From a candidate division TA06 bacterium (GTDB lineage: Bacteria; Hydrothermota; DG-26; E44-bin18; JADFOU01), in NCBI GenBank assembly GCA_022562655.1, contig JADFOU010000100.1, positions 1-7,352 of the forward strand: a stretch of DNA of 7,352 nucleotides, read 5' to 3'. This document shows positions 1 to 6,707 of the stretch, piece by piece. Below the pieces are notes generated by a model. That model was not told the DNA's origin. It saw only the letters and a list, made by a program, of their open reading frames with translations, and ran no database searches. Position 1 is the stretch's first letter. Every line of letters begins with the position of its first letter. Position numbers and translations under genes: made by a program.

Positions 1-2650
1 TGGAGGAATGGAAGGGATTGGGGTGATTCTGGAACAATCGGAATTCAATATTTGATATTCGATATTCATTATTCTCCTCTTCTACGCCCACGGGAATGTA
101 AGCAAAGATGGGCTTCATTCCGCAGTTGTTGGTGGTGTCCTCGTCTCCCACCACATTGGAGCAGACGCTGAAGAGATACGTTGCTGAATCAGCGGGAGGA
201 ACGGTCCAGATTTGGAAGGGGACAAGAATCGAATCCCCGGGTAAAAGGGAGGAGACCCACTGGGTGTCTGCATATCCGTCAATGGTGGCGATCAATTCGA
301 TGGAGGAGGTGGTCAAGTTCCCAAAGTTTTGAATCCATGCCTCGGGGGTGTAGGTGGAATCTGTCCAGACAGTATCCAGGGGTGAGGGAAGTGCGGTTAC
401 CCCAATGTCGTGGAAGCGATAGGTGTAGGCAAAAATAGACTTCATGCGGCAGTCGTTGGTGGTGTCCACATCATTTGATACCTGCGTGCAGACGGTCATT
501 GAGTAGCTCGTGGAGTCGGGTGTGGGAACTGTCCAGGTTGAAAAAGTGATCTGGAAACTGTCTCCAGGGGAAAGGTTGGATACCTGAAACGTGTCGGCAT
601 AGCCGTTGATCGTTGCAGTTACATCAAAGGTTTCAAAAACAGTTCCCGAGTTCTGGACAGTCGCCTGGACGGCATAGGTGGAGTCTGTGAAGACTGTGTC
701 CCCGGGTGAATCGAGAGAGGTTACCCCTCCATTGTGGATTTCTTGAAAGGCAAAGATGGACTTCACCCCGCAGTCGTTGGTGGTGTCGGCATCACTCGCT
801 ACCTGCGTGCAGACGATCATTGTGTAGTTCGTGGAGTCGGGAGAGGGAACTGTCCAGGTGGAAAAAGTGATCTGGAAACTGTCTCCAGGGGAAAGGCTGG
901 ATACCTGAAACGTGTCGGCATAGCCGTTGATCGTTGCAATCACATCGAAGGTCTCCAGGACATTTCCGAAGTTTCGAACTGTCGCCTGAACGGCATAGGT
1001 GGAGTCTGTAAAGACCGTGTCGGGAGGAGAGGAGAGGTTGACCAGCCCTCCATCGTGGACGATGGGAAAGTTGATCTCCCCGATCCAGGTTCCCCACGTG
1101 TTGGAGGGTCGGGCATACTCGCCATAAATCCAGAGAGACCTCGGCGAGGCCCCCGAAGGATCTAGACCGGCGCTGCTGTAGTCTCCCCACCGGTTCCTGC
1201 CTGCCCCATCGAATCGGACATAAGAGGCTTCCCCTGCCTTGAGGATCTGGCTTGCTTCCCAGTTGCTTGCAGATGCCAGTTTTCCGGTGAAATGGACCCC
1301 AACATACTCCGAGGTGCCGGAACGGTTGAAGACAAGGGCAAGATCCCCCAGATCATCGATATATACACTGGGATAGAAGTAATAGAGATTATTGGCACCA
1401 AAGGTGATGTTCTCCAGCACAATTTCTGCAACCGCATCAATCTTGAGATAACGGATCGCTGCTTCCGTGGACCCGCTCCCCCAATCCTCTGCCTCTGTAA
1501 AGGCAGTGTAGAGGATTCCATCCCGGACCACTACATCCAGAGTTCGGCTGTCCCCGGAATGGATCCTGGTTGCGCTCCCCATCTGCTCTGCATTCGGGGG
1601 AGCCGAATAGCTTCCTACAATTAGGGTGGCCTCCCGGGTGAGGATGGGGGTCCCTAAAGGGTTCGCCACCGACCAGAGGACCACAGTGCTCCCCCCGAAT
1701 GACCTCGTATTGAGAAGGTATTCCAAATATCCAGAACCATTGAAAGTATGGGCGGGTTTCAATGTGAAGATCCTGAAATTGTTGTTATCCCTTAAGTCCC
1801 AGAAATCAAACCATACAGCCGGAGCCCCGATGTAAAGGGAGTCTATGTGGACGATTCGAAGTTTGACGTACTGGTATCCCCCTCCGAAGGAAAACTGATT
1901 GGAGGTGATGTAGAGGGCCTCTTCGTCAAATCCCAGACCGGGAAAATCCGCCCAGTTGCTGCTGGAGAAAGTATCGTCCAGAGTGGCGTCTAAATTGTAG
2001 AGCCACCAGGAGCCCGTTGGATCCGAGGTGTCGGAAGCGGCGACCATATAGGAAGAACTGTTCGAGAAATTGGTGGCAGGAGCCAGGATGATAAACCGAT
2101 CCCGGTAATGATCATAGATCACTTTGGGGTCAAAAACGAAGTTTCCCGGCGGATTTACAGATGAAAAGAAACTGGAGAGGGAGGTGGGTCCGGAAACGAG
2201 GACTCCCGACTTGTTGTAGGCGGACCAGTGCGAATTGACCACCACCACCACGTGGTTGGGTCCTACAGCTATTACCGGATCCGGGGGATACCATCCGTTA
2301 AAACTCGTCCCCTGGAAGTCTTGAACCAGGCTATGAGAGGTGATGGTGGGATCATTTCCAGCGGGATCTTCTTGAAGGGGGTTTTCCCGTGGCGGTGAAA
2401 CTTGTGAGCGTTTCAACTCCTCAATGAGGTCAGGATCTTCAAACATCAAGGGGGGGTGAAACGGGCCTCGCAGGGTTTCTCCGCCATCGCCCGATTCGGG
2501 CAGGGCGGATTGAACCCCTACGACGGAGGAGGCTGGAGGTGTCAAGATCCCTCTGGGGAACGCGGACCTTGGACCACTCTCTTCCCCATACAGAGAGACA
2601 GAACCGAATATGAGAAGAACTCCAAGAAACACTCCACAAGTCCTCTTCAT
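1..2650 (-). CDS. Secreted beta-rich protein with three CARDB-like repeats and a T9SS/FlgD-like C-terminal tail (3' end beyond window)
   Basis: Reading from ATG at 2650 leftwards I found 883 codons with no stop, so the gene continues past base 1. Residues 1-22 look like a signal peptide: K2/R3, then a hydrophobic core (VFLGVLLIFGSVSL). A Pro-rich linker runs to about residue 100. Residues about 105-530 form a large beta-rich domain containing PPDPVIAVGPNHVVVVVNS (about 122-140) and NRWGDYSSAGLDPSG (486-500), wording typical of sialidase/propeller-like extracellular proteins; no enzyme activity can be claimed. Three tandem Ig-like repeats follow (532-638, 639-746, 747-851). Then comes a short acidic linker and LFQNHPNPF (872-880), the start of a tail known from type IX secretion or FlgD-like Ig C-terminal domains. 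The product is therefore probably exported and surface-attached or released. The start is fixed by AGGAGG six bases upstream. Composition matches the neighbouring operon, from which it is transcribed divergently. Function unknown. Confidence 0.9.
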   Translation of the reverse strand, partial: MKRTCGVFLGVLLIFGSVSLYGEESGPRSAFPRGILTPPASSVVGVQSALPESGDGGETLRGPFHPPLMFEDPDLIEELKRSQVSPPRENPLQEDPAGNDPTITSHSLVQDFQGTSFNGWYPPDPVIAVGPNHVVVVVNSHWSAYNKSGVLVSGPTSLSSFFSSVNPPGNFVFDPKVIYDHYRDRFIILAPATNFSNSSSYMVAASDTSDPTGSWWLYNLDATLDDTFSSSNWADFPGLGFDEEALYITSNQFSFGGGYQYVKLRIVHIDSLYIGAPAVWFDFWDLRDNNNFRIFTLKPAHTFNGSGYLEYLLNTRSFGGSTVVLWSVANPLGTPILTREATLIVGSYSAPPNAEQMGSATRIHSGDSRTLDVVVRDGILYTAFTEAEDWGSGSTEAAIRYLKIDAVAEIVLENITFGANNLYYFYPSVYIDDLGDLALVFNRSGTSEYVGVHFTGKLASASNWEASQILKAGEASYVRFDGAGRNRWGDYSSAGLDPSGASPRSLWIYGEYARPSNTWGTWIGEINFPIVHDGGLVNLSSPPDTVFTDSTYAVQATVRNFGNVLETFDVIATINGYADTFQVSSLSPGDSFQITFSTWTVPSPDSTNYTMIVCTQVASDADTTNDCGVKSIFAFQEIHNGGVTSLDSPGDTVFTDSTYAVQATVQNSGTVFETFDVTATINGYADTFQVSNLSPGDSFQITFSTWTVPTPDSTSYSMTVCTQVSNDVDTTNDCRMKSIFAYTYRFHDIGVTALPSPLDTVWTDSTYTPEAWIQNFGNLTTSSIELIATIDGYADTQWVSSLLPGDSILVPFQIWTVPPADSATYLFSVCSNVVGDEDTTNNCGMKPIFAYIPVGVEEENNEYRISNIEFRLFQNHPNPFHSS
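43..74. repeat. AT-rich in-frame mini-repeat between the last Ig domain and the sorting tail
   Basis: GATATTC occurs twice head to tail at 54-60 and 61-67, flanked by AATATT and ATTATT variants. On the coding strand this stretch reads N-N-E-Y-R-I-S-N-I-E-F, placed directly before LFQNHPNPF. It is far more AT-rich than the rest of the gene and looks like a small expanded repeat that became a linker. Confidence 0.5.
98..1057 (-). repeat. Three tandem CARDB/Ig-like coding repeats of 107, 108 and 105 codons
   Basis: Units in gene order are 1057-737, 736-413 and 412-98. Each begins H-[DN]-x-G-[LV] and carries DTV-[FW]-TDSTY, a [NQ]-[FS]-G segment, [IT]-A-T-I-[ND]-GYADT, L-x-PGDS, a W-TVP-x-x-DS segment, and DTTN[DN]C ending in SIFA[FY] or PIFAY. 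Two cysteines 13 residues apart recur in every unit (C614/C627, C721/C734, C830/C843) and probably form one disulfide per domain after export. Units 1 and 2 are nearly identical at DNA level: 531-617 and 852-938 differ at only two of 87 bases, offset 321. Unit 3 is more diverged. The fold assignment (CARDB, cell-adhesion-related bacterial Ig domain) is by pattern only. Confidence 0.85.
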
Positions 2651-2656
2651 CACTAT

Positions 2657-2662
2657 CCTCCT
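2657..2662 (-). promoter_or_regulatory. Shine-Dalgarno site of the secreted-protein gene
   Basis: The minus strand reads AAGGAGGATAGTG directly before ATG at 2650. AGGAGG is six bases from the start codon. This near-perfect site decides the start against the overlapping out-of-frame ATG further upstream. Confidence 0.85.
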
Positions 2663-2752
2663 TGTCTAAAAAATTTCTCAATCATCATTCACGATTCATA
2701 TGTCCATTCCTTGAGGGGAAGGGTATCCCCATACAATTTCTGATATTGGTTC

Positions 2753-2781
2753 ATCATGAGGCATCCCAATCCATCTGTCAA
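2753..2781 (-). promoter_or_regulatory. Predicted sigma-70-type promoter for the secreted-protein gene
   Basis: On the minus strand TTGACA (2781-2776) is a perfect -35 box. It is followed after exactly 17 bases by CATGAT (2758-2753), which matches four of six -10 positions. Transcription would start near 2746 and leave a leader of about 95 bases. Prediction from motif and spacing only. Confidence 0.5.
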
Positions 2782-2851
2782 GGGGGTATATATTTTTCTG
2801 TCCCGATTCTATGACATCGAAGAGCGCGGTTTGGAATCTCTTAAAAAGATC

Positions 2852-2879
2852 TTGAAATGTGATCAAAAACTGATATAGT
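2852..2879 (+). promoter_or_regulatory. Predicted sigma-70-type promoter for the carboxyltransferase-mutase operon
   Basis: TTGAAA (2852-2857), a 16-base spacer and TATAGT (2874-2879) form a reasonable -35/-10 pair. The start point would be near 2886, about 98 bases before the ATG at 2984. It is the best candidate in the divergent intergenic region for the plus-strand operon. Confidence 0.45.
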
Positions 2880-2983
2880 GATGAAGCACTTTGAGCGTTG
2901 TCGTTTGATGGTTCAGTATTACAGGGTCATTCCTCTTGTAAGGGAGGCATGAGTCCTGTGCCACCCGAGTGAGAGAAGAAAAC

Positions 2984-4534
2984 ATGGATGTGAATAAAAA
3001 GATCGCTCTTTCCGAGGAGAGAATCCGGGAATCAAAATTGGGGGGTGGGGAAGAGAGGATCCGAAAACAGCATGATGCAGGGAAACTCACCGCCCGGGAG
3101 AGGCTCGACATTCTTCTAGATGAGGAGAGTTTTGTGGAGATGGATGCTCTGGTCACCCATCGGATCCACGACTTCGACATGGAAAAACGGAAGATCTATG
3201 GGGATGGAGTGGTGACGGGATATGGGACGATTGAAGGGCGGCAGGTCTATGTCTTCTCTCAGGACTTCACCGCCTTCGGGGGAACCCTCTCTATGGCCCA
3301 CGCCGAGAAGATCATCAAGATCATGGATCGGGCAGAGGAAGCAGGAGTTCCCCTCATTGGCTTAAACGACTCCGGTGGAGCGAGGATTCAGGAAGGGGTT
3401 GCCTCTCTCGCTGGCTATGCCGAGATCTTCCTCCGAAATACCCTTCTCTCCGGTATCATCCCCCAGATCTCCGCCATTCTGGGACCCTGTGCCGGCGGTG
3501 CTGTCTATTCCCCTGCCCTCACCGATTTTCTTTTTATGGTCAGGGGGATTAGTTATATGTTCATCACAGGACCGGATGTTGTCAAGGCGGTCACCCACGA
3601 GGATGTGACCTTTGATGAGTTAGGGGGGGCGGATGTCCACGCCGAAAAGAGTGGGATTGCTCATTTCATTGCCGAGGATGAAAGGTCCTGCCTTCTCCAG
3701 ATCCGTGAACTCTTTGGCTATCTTCCCTCAAATCATCTGGAGAAGCCACCCAGCAAGGAATCCACTGATGATCCGAAACGAGAGGATGAGGAGTTGAACA
3801 CCATCATTCCGGACAACACCGCCAGACCCTATGACATGAAAGTGGTGATCCAGAAAGTGGTGGACCATGGGGTGTTCTTCGAGATTCATGAAAACTTCGC
3901 CAAGAACCTCCTCGTCGGTTTTTCCCGAATGGAGGGGCGGGTTGTAGGGATCGTCGCCCAGCAGCCGAAGGTTCTGGCAGGGGCTCTGGATATTGATTCC
4001 TCTCTCAAAGGGGCACGTTTTGTCCGGTTCTGTGACTGTTTCAACATCCCCCTCCTCACCTTTGAGGATGTACCCGGTTTCTTTCCCGGTTCGGCCCAGG
4101 AACGGGGAGGGATCATCAAGCACGGGGCGAAACTCCTCTTTGCCTACTGCGAGGCGACGGTTCCCAAGATCACCGTCATTACCCGTAAGTCTTATGGAGG
4201 CGCCTACTGTGTTCTCTCCTCGAAACAGGTGAGGGGAGATTTCAACTTCGCCTGGCCCACTGCGGAGATCGCAGTGATGGGTCCGGAAGGAGCGGTGAAT
4301 ATCCTCTATCGAAAGGAACTGGCGGAGTCAAAGGATCGGGAGAAGTTGTGGGCGGAACTGGTGGAGGAGTATCGGGAAAAGTTTGCCAATCCCTATACCG
4401 CCGCTGCTTTGGGCTATATTGATGAGGTGATTGAACCGAAAGAGACCCGCCCGAAGATCATTCAGGCACTCCGAATTCTGGAGAATAAGCGGCAGACGAT
4501 CCCGCAGAAGAAACACGGAAATATTCCACTATAG
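2984..4534 (+). CDS. pccB/mmdA: Acyl-CoA carboxylase carboxyltransferase (beta) subunit, propionyl-CoA carboxylase / methylmalonyl-CoA decarboxylase type
   Basis: This is a full-length biotin-dependent carboxyltransferase of 516 residues, usual for PccB/MmdA. It moves CO2 between carboxybiotin on a partner protein and an acyl-CoA, most likely propionyl-CoA to or from methylmalonyl-CoA, in the cytoplasm. Numbered from ATG at 2984: GGGEERI plus KLTARERLDILL (about 20-45) is the family N-terminus; DSGGAR (129-134) and GPCAGGA (167-173) supply the first crotonase-fold half; QQPKVLAGALDIDSS (326-340), DVPGF (362-366), GGIIKHGAKLL (375-385), RKSYGGAY (401-408) and AWPTAEIAVMGPEGA (423-437) form the second; the end is KKHGNIPL, standard for the family. 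GTG at 2969 would add five residues, but neither start has a clear SD, so I prefer the ATG. The mutase gene follows after six bases. Residue 409 is Cys where PccB usually has Asp, so decarboxylase, carboxylase or transcarboxylase use cannot be decided. The carrier and biotin carboxylase genes lie outside. Confidence 0.95.
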   Translation: MDVNKKIALSEERIRESKLGGGEERIRKQHDAGKLTARERLDILLDEESFVEMDALVTHRIHDFDMEKRKIYGDGVVTGYGTIEGRQVYVFSQDFTAFGGTLSMAHAEKIIKIMDRAEEAGVPLIGLNDSGGARIQEGVASLAGYAEIFLRNTLLSGIIPQISAILGPCAGGAVYSPALTDFLFMVRGISYMFITGPDVVKAVTHEDVTFDELGGADVHAEKSGIAHFIAEDERSCLLQIRELFGYLPSNHLEKPPSKESTDDPKREDEELNTIIPDNTARPYDMKVVIQKVVDHGVFFEIHENFAKNLLVGFSRMEGRVVGIVAQQPKVLAGALDIDSSLKGARFVRFCDCFNIPLLTFEDVPGFFPGSAQERGGIIKHGAKLLFAYCEATVPKITVITRKSYGGAYCVLSSKQVRGDFNFAWPTAEIAVMGPEGAVNILYRKELAESKDREKLWAELVEEYREKFANPYTAAALGYIDEVIEPKETRPKIIQALRILENKRQTIPQKKHGNIPL

Positions 4535-4540
4535 ACTTCA

Positions 4541-6127
4541 ATGATAAATAATAAGAAAGGGAATAAAAAATTCAAAACCCCTTCTGGGATACCGGTTGCC
4601 TCGGTTTACACCCCTCGAGCACCGAAAGATTTCGATGAGAAAGGAGCCCTGGAAGAGCCTGGAAAGTATCCCTTCACCCGTGGGATTCATCCCGAGATGT
4701 ACCGGAAACGGTTCTGGACGATGAGGCAGTATGCAGGTTATGGGAGTGCCCAGGAGACGAATGAGCGGTTTCACTATCTCCTTCAAGAGGGGCAGACCGG
4801 TCTCTCTGCTGCCTTTGATCTCCCGACCCAACTGGGTTATGACTCAGACAACACCCTGGCTGAGGGTGAGGTGGGTCGCACCGGAGTGGCCATCTCCTGC
4901 TTGGAGGATATGGAGGAACTCTTTCAGGGGATTCCCTTGGAGAAGGTCTCCACCTCGATGACCATCAATGCCACCGCCTCGATCCTCTTAGCCTTCTATA
5001 TTGCCCTGGCAAAGCGGCGGAAGGTTCCACTGGAAGTTCTCTCGGGGACAGTTCAGAATGATATCCTGAAGGAGTTCGTTGCCAGAGGAAACTTTATCTA
5101 TCCCGTAGGACCTTCGATGCGGCTGGTCACTGACCTCATCGAGTATTCCATTCAAACCCTCCCCCGCTGGAACCCCATCTCCATCAGCGGCTACCACATC
5201 CGGGAGAAAGGATCCACAGCAGTTCAGGAACTCGCCTTTACCTTTTCCAATGCCATCGCCTATGTGGAAGGGGTCCTTGAGCGGGGACTGGCGGTCGATG
5301 ACTTTGCTCCCCGACTCTCCTTTTTCTTCGCCGCCCATATCCATTTCTTTGAGGAGATTGCCAAATTTCGAGCCGCCCGGAGGATCTGGGCAAGGATTAT
5401 GAAGGAGAAATTCAGTTCCCAAAATCCCCGTTCCCAAACCCTCCGTTTTCATACCCAGACAGCCGGTTCCGTCCTTACGGCTCAGGAACCGATGAACAAT
5501 ATCACTCGTGTCACCCTTCAAGCACTGATGGGGATCTTAGGGGGGAGTCAGTCCCTACATACCAACGCCTATGATGAAGCCCTGGCGTTGCCCACAGAGG
5601 AGTCGGCTCGGGTTGCCTTGAGAACCCAGCAGATCATCGCCCTTGAAAGCGGTGTGGCAGAGACCGTAGACCCTCTGGGAGGTTCTTACTTCCTTGAGTC
5701 TCTTACGGATGAGATTGAAGAGAGAGTGGATCATGTTTTAAAGGAGATTGAGAAGAGGGGAGGTGCCTGTCGTTGTCTGGAAGGGGGCTACTTCCATGAG
5801 GAGATTGAGAGGAGCGCCTATGAGTATCAGAAGGAGATCGAATCCAACGAGAGAACCATTGTGGGACTCGATGGTTTAGAGGAGAAGATCCAGCTCCTCA
5901 AGGTGGATCTCACCCTTCAGAAAAGTCGATCCAAGGCATTGGGGAGATGGAGAGAGAGACGAGATAAAGGGAAGGTCAAGGAGGCTCTTGGGAGGTTGAG
6001 AGAGGCCGCTCAAGGAGAAGAGAACCTGATGCCTCACATTATTGAAGCAGTAGAAAAGGATGTCACGTTAGGGGAGATCTCGGATATCTTTCGGGAGGTC
6101 TTTGGAGAGTATCGGGAGAATCGATAG
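4541..6127 (+). CDS. mcmA: Methylmalonyl-CoA mutase, large (catalytic, substrate-binding) subunit of the two-subunit type
   Basis: Interconverts (R)-methylmalonyl-CoA and succinyl-CoA with adenosylcobalamin. The protein has 528 residues: the TIM-barrel CoA-binding domain (about 11-440) plus a helical C-terminal extension, with no cobalamin-binding domain, as in archaeal and some bacterial split mutases. Landmarks are TPSGIPV, KYPFTRGIHPEMYRKR, RQYAGYG (62-68), GLSAAFDLPTQLGYDSD, SISGYHIRE (214-222), LRFHTQTAGS (301-310) and ETVDPLGGSY. Aligned by eye to the Propionibacterium enzyme with a constant offset of 25, the active-site residues are all present: Tyr64 (Y89), Thr170 (T195), Gln172 (Q197), Arg182 (R207), Tyr218/His219 (Y243/H244), Arg258 and Ser260 (R283, S285). 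Tyr64 and Arg182 favour methylmalonyl- over isobutyryl-CoA mutase. It starts six bases after the upstream stop with no SD, so it is probably translated by coupling, helped by A-rich first codons. The small B12-binding subunit does not follow. Confidence 0.95.
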   Translation: MINNKKGNKKFKTPSGIPVASVYTPRAPKDFDEKGALEEPGKYPFTRGIHPEMYRKRFWTMRQYAGYGSAQETNERFHYLLQEGQTGLSAAFDLPTQLGYDSDNTLAEGEVGRTGVAISCLEDMEELFQGIPLEKVSTSMTINATASILLAFYIALAKRRKVPLEVLSGTVQNDILKEFVARGNFIYPVGPSMRLVTDLIEYSIQTLPRWNPISISGYHIREKGSTAVQELAFTFSNAIAYVEGVLERGLAVDDFAPRLSFFFAAHIHFFEEIAKFRAARRIWARIMKEKFSSQNPRSQTLRFHTQTAGSVLTAQEPMNNITRVTLQALMGILGGSQSLHTNAYDEALALPTEESARVALRTQQIIALESGVAETVDPLGGSYFLESLTDEIEERVDHVLKEIEKRGGACRCLEGGYFHEEIERSAYEYQKEIESNERTIVGLDGLEEKIQLLKVDLTLQKSRSKALGRWRERRDKGKVKEALGRLREAAQGEENLMPHIIEAVEKDVTLGEISDIFREVFGEYRENR

Positions 6128-6166
6128 AGATATTGAATATAAGATAATAAGACTTCAAGTAGAGAA

Positions 6167-6238
6167 GTGCCTCTGGACGACAGATCTCTGGGTGACCTGA
6201 TTCGGAGTCAAAAAGTTCGGCTCCATTATGAAGAGTAG
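6167..6238 (+). pseudogene. Possible short ORF or C-terminal relic of 23 codons
   Basis: The frame GTG 6167 to TAG 6236-6238 encodes a charged peptide containing SLGDLIRSQKVRLHYEE, preceded in frame by a stop at about 6142-6144. The amino-acid mix looks like the end of a real protein rather than random sequence, but I do not recognise it and no SD precedes it. It could be a remnant left by a deletion, or chance. Confidence 0.2.
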
Positions 6239-6263
6239 GCACGTTGATCTATGTCTGATATTT

Positions 6264-6445
6264 TCAGTCTTTTCTTGATTTCCCCTTGTTCCTCCCAGCA
6301 CCCATTAAACTTTTCCAGCCATCCAGTTTTTCAATTTTCCTGACCCAACGGTTTCCTGAAACTTTGGGATTTGGGTCCATTCATTCCCCCTGTCACCTTC
6401 TCGGTACAGATGTTCGAGGTTACCAGACAAGTAAAAATGATTCAT
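6264..6445 (-). pseudogene. Possible frameshifted small gene relic (two overlapping short ORFs)
   Basis: Two overlapping minus-strand frames both look coding-like. The first is ATG 6445 to TAA 6305 (46 residues), with a middle reading SGNLEHLYREGDRGNEWTQI. The second, shifted by one base, is ATG 6380 to TGA 6264 (38 residues), reading MDPNPKVSGNRWVRKIEKLD at its start; it has a purine-rich AGGGGG five bases before the ATG. A single frameshift near 6380 would join them into one protein of about 60 residues. No family recognised, so this may be a decayed accessory gene, a genuine small ORF in one of the frames, or chance. Confidence 0.25.
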
Positions 6446-6456
6446 CTGGTTTTTTT
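6422..6456 (+). terminator. Weak intrinsic terminator-like hairpin with T-run
   Basis: ACCAGA (6422-6427) and TCTGGT (6445-6450) form a six-base-pair stem with a 17-base loop, followed by a run of seven T (6450-6456). The stem is short and the loop long for an intrinsic terminator, and it lies almost 300 bases after the mutase stop. It is the only hairpin plus T-run I see in this gap. Confidence 0.3.
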
Positions 6457-6508
6457 AAACTCCAGTTCTCTCCTTGGACTTAGAAGATTATCGCCTGTTT
6501 TCAATCAC

Positions 6509-6520
6509 ATTTTGCAAAAT
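6509..6520. repeat. Perfect 12-base palindrome ATTTTGCAAAAT
   Basis: A self-complementary 12-mer lies about 140 bases upstream of the sigma-54 promoter, within the usual 80-200 base range for activator (enhancer-binding protein) sites. It could be such a site or an ordinary AT-rich coincidence. No second copy was seen. Confidence 0.3.
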
Positions 6521-6566
6521 TAGAAAAATAAGAAGAGGAATTGTTCATTCTATTACATTTCCATCC

Positions 6567-6619
6567 TTTAACTCTATTCACTTCCTACTCCCTATCTATT
6601 TGTAAATCAAGGAGTTAAA
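6567..6619. repeat. 8-base inverted repeat TTTAACTC / GAGTTAAA upstream of the HNH gene
   Basis: TTTAACTC at 6567-6574 is exactly complementary to GAGTTAAA at 6612-6619, with 37 bases between the arms and the right arm ending 27 bases before the sigma-54 -24 box. It may be a pair of regulator half-sites or a long-loop RNA stem if the region is read through. Function not shown. Confidence 0.25.
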
Positions 6620-6645
6620 AGAAAACCCTCCGACTTCCAAGGATT

Positions 6646-6661
6646 TGGCACGTAATTTGCG
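6646..6661 (+). promoter_or_regulatory. Near-consensus sigma-54 (RpoN) promoter upstream of the HNH gene
   Basis: TTGGCACGTAATTTGCG matches the RpoN consensus TGGCACG-N4-TTGC(A/T) at every core position except the last. The invariant GG (6647-6648) and GC (6659-6660) are separated by exactly ten bases, as RpoN requires. The start would fall near 6672, giving a leader of about 36 bases with an SD before ATG 6708. If real, transcription needs an ATP-dependent enhancer-binding activator. Confidence 0.6.
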
Positions 6662-6695
6662 ATACTTGAAGTTGACTGAACTTATAAGTATAAAA

Positions 6696-6701
6696 GGGAG
6701 G
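6696..6701 (+). promoter_or_regulatory. Shine-Dalgarno site of the HNH gene
   Basis: GGGAGG at 6696-6701 sits six bases before ATG 6708, in AAAAGGGAGGGAAGAG. It fixes the start of the right-hand reading frame. Confidence 0.75.
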
Positions 6702-6707
6702 GAAGAG

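Larger units (their letters stand above)
6128..6707. other. 580-base intergenic region, no confident gene; composition shifts to AT-rich
   Basis: No reading frame here can be confidently called a gene. The left part (to about 6240) still resembles the operon in composition. From about 6480 it is strongly AT-rich (19 of 60 bases are G or C in 6541-6600). It contains possible coding relics, one weak terminator-like hairpin, short dyads and a sigma-54 promoter, each listed separately. There is no convincing terminator within 100 bases after the mutase stop. Confidence 0.6.

Noticed and set aside
734..1165. 143-codon plus-strand frame inside the Ig repeats
   Set aside because: It lies opposite the conserved repeats of the minus-strand gene and owes its length to their codon pattern; the peptide resembles no known family.
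2439..2681. 80-codon minus-strand frame overlapping the start of the secreted-protein gene
   Set aside because: It is out of frame with the 883-codon gene, which has a signal peptide and a perfect SD at 2657-2662; the short frame is a shadow.
4988..5521. 177-codon minus-strand frame within the mutase
   Set aside because: It is antisense to the most conserved part of the mutase and has no protein-like domain; a shadow frame.
6204..6224. GGAGTC / GGCTCC stem after the mutase
   Set aside because: The six-pair stem needs a G-U pair and is not followed by a T-run, so it is not a credible terminator.
6286..6483. 65-codon plus-strand frame with a TTG start in the gap
   Set aside because: Rare start codon, no SD, and Phe/Pro/Ser-rich low-information content; the opposite strand looks more coding-like.
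6666..6694. Sigma-70-like TTGAAG-N17-TATAAA pair before the HNH gene
   Set aside because: Spacing is right, but the start point would fall about 6701, inside or beyond the Shine-Dalgarno site, so the transcript would lack a usable ribosome site; the sigma-54 promoter fits better.
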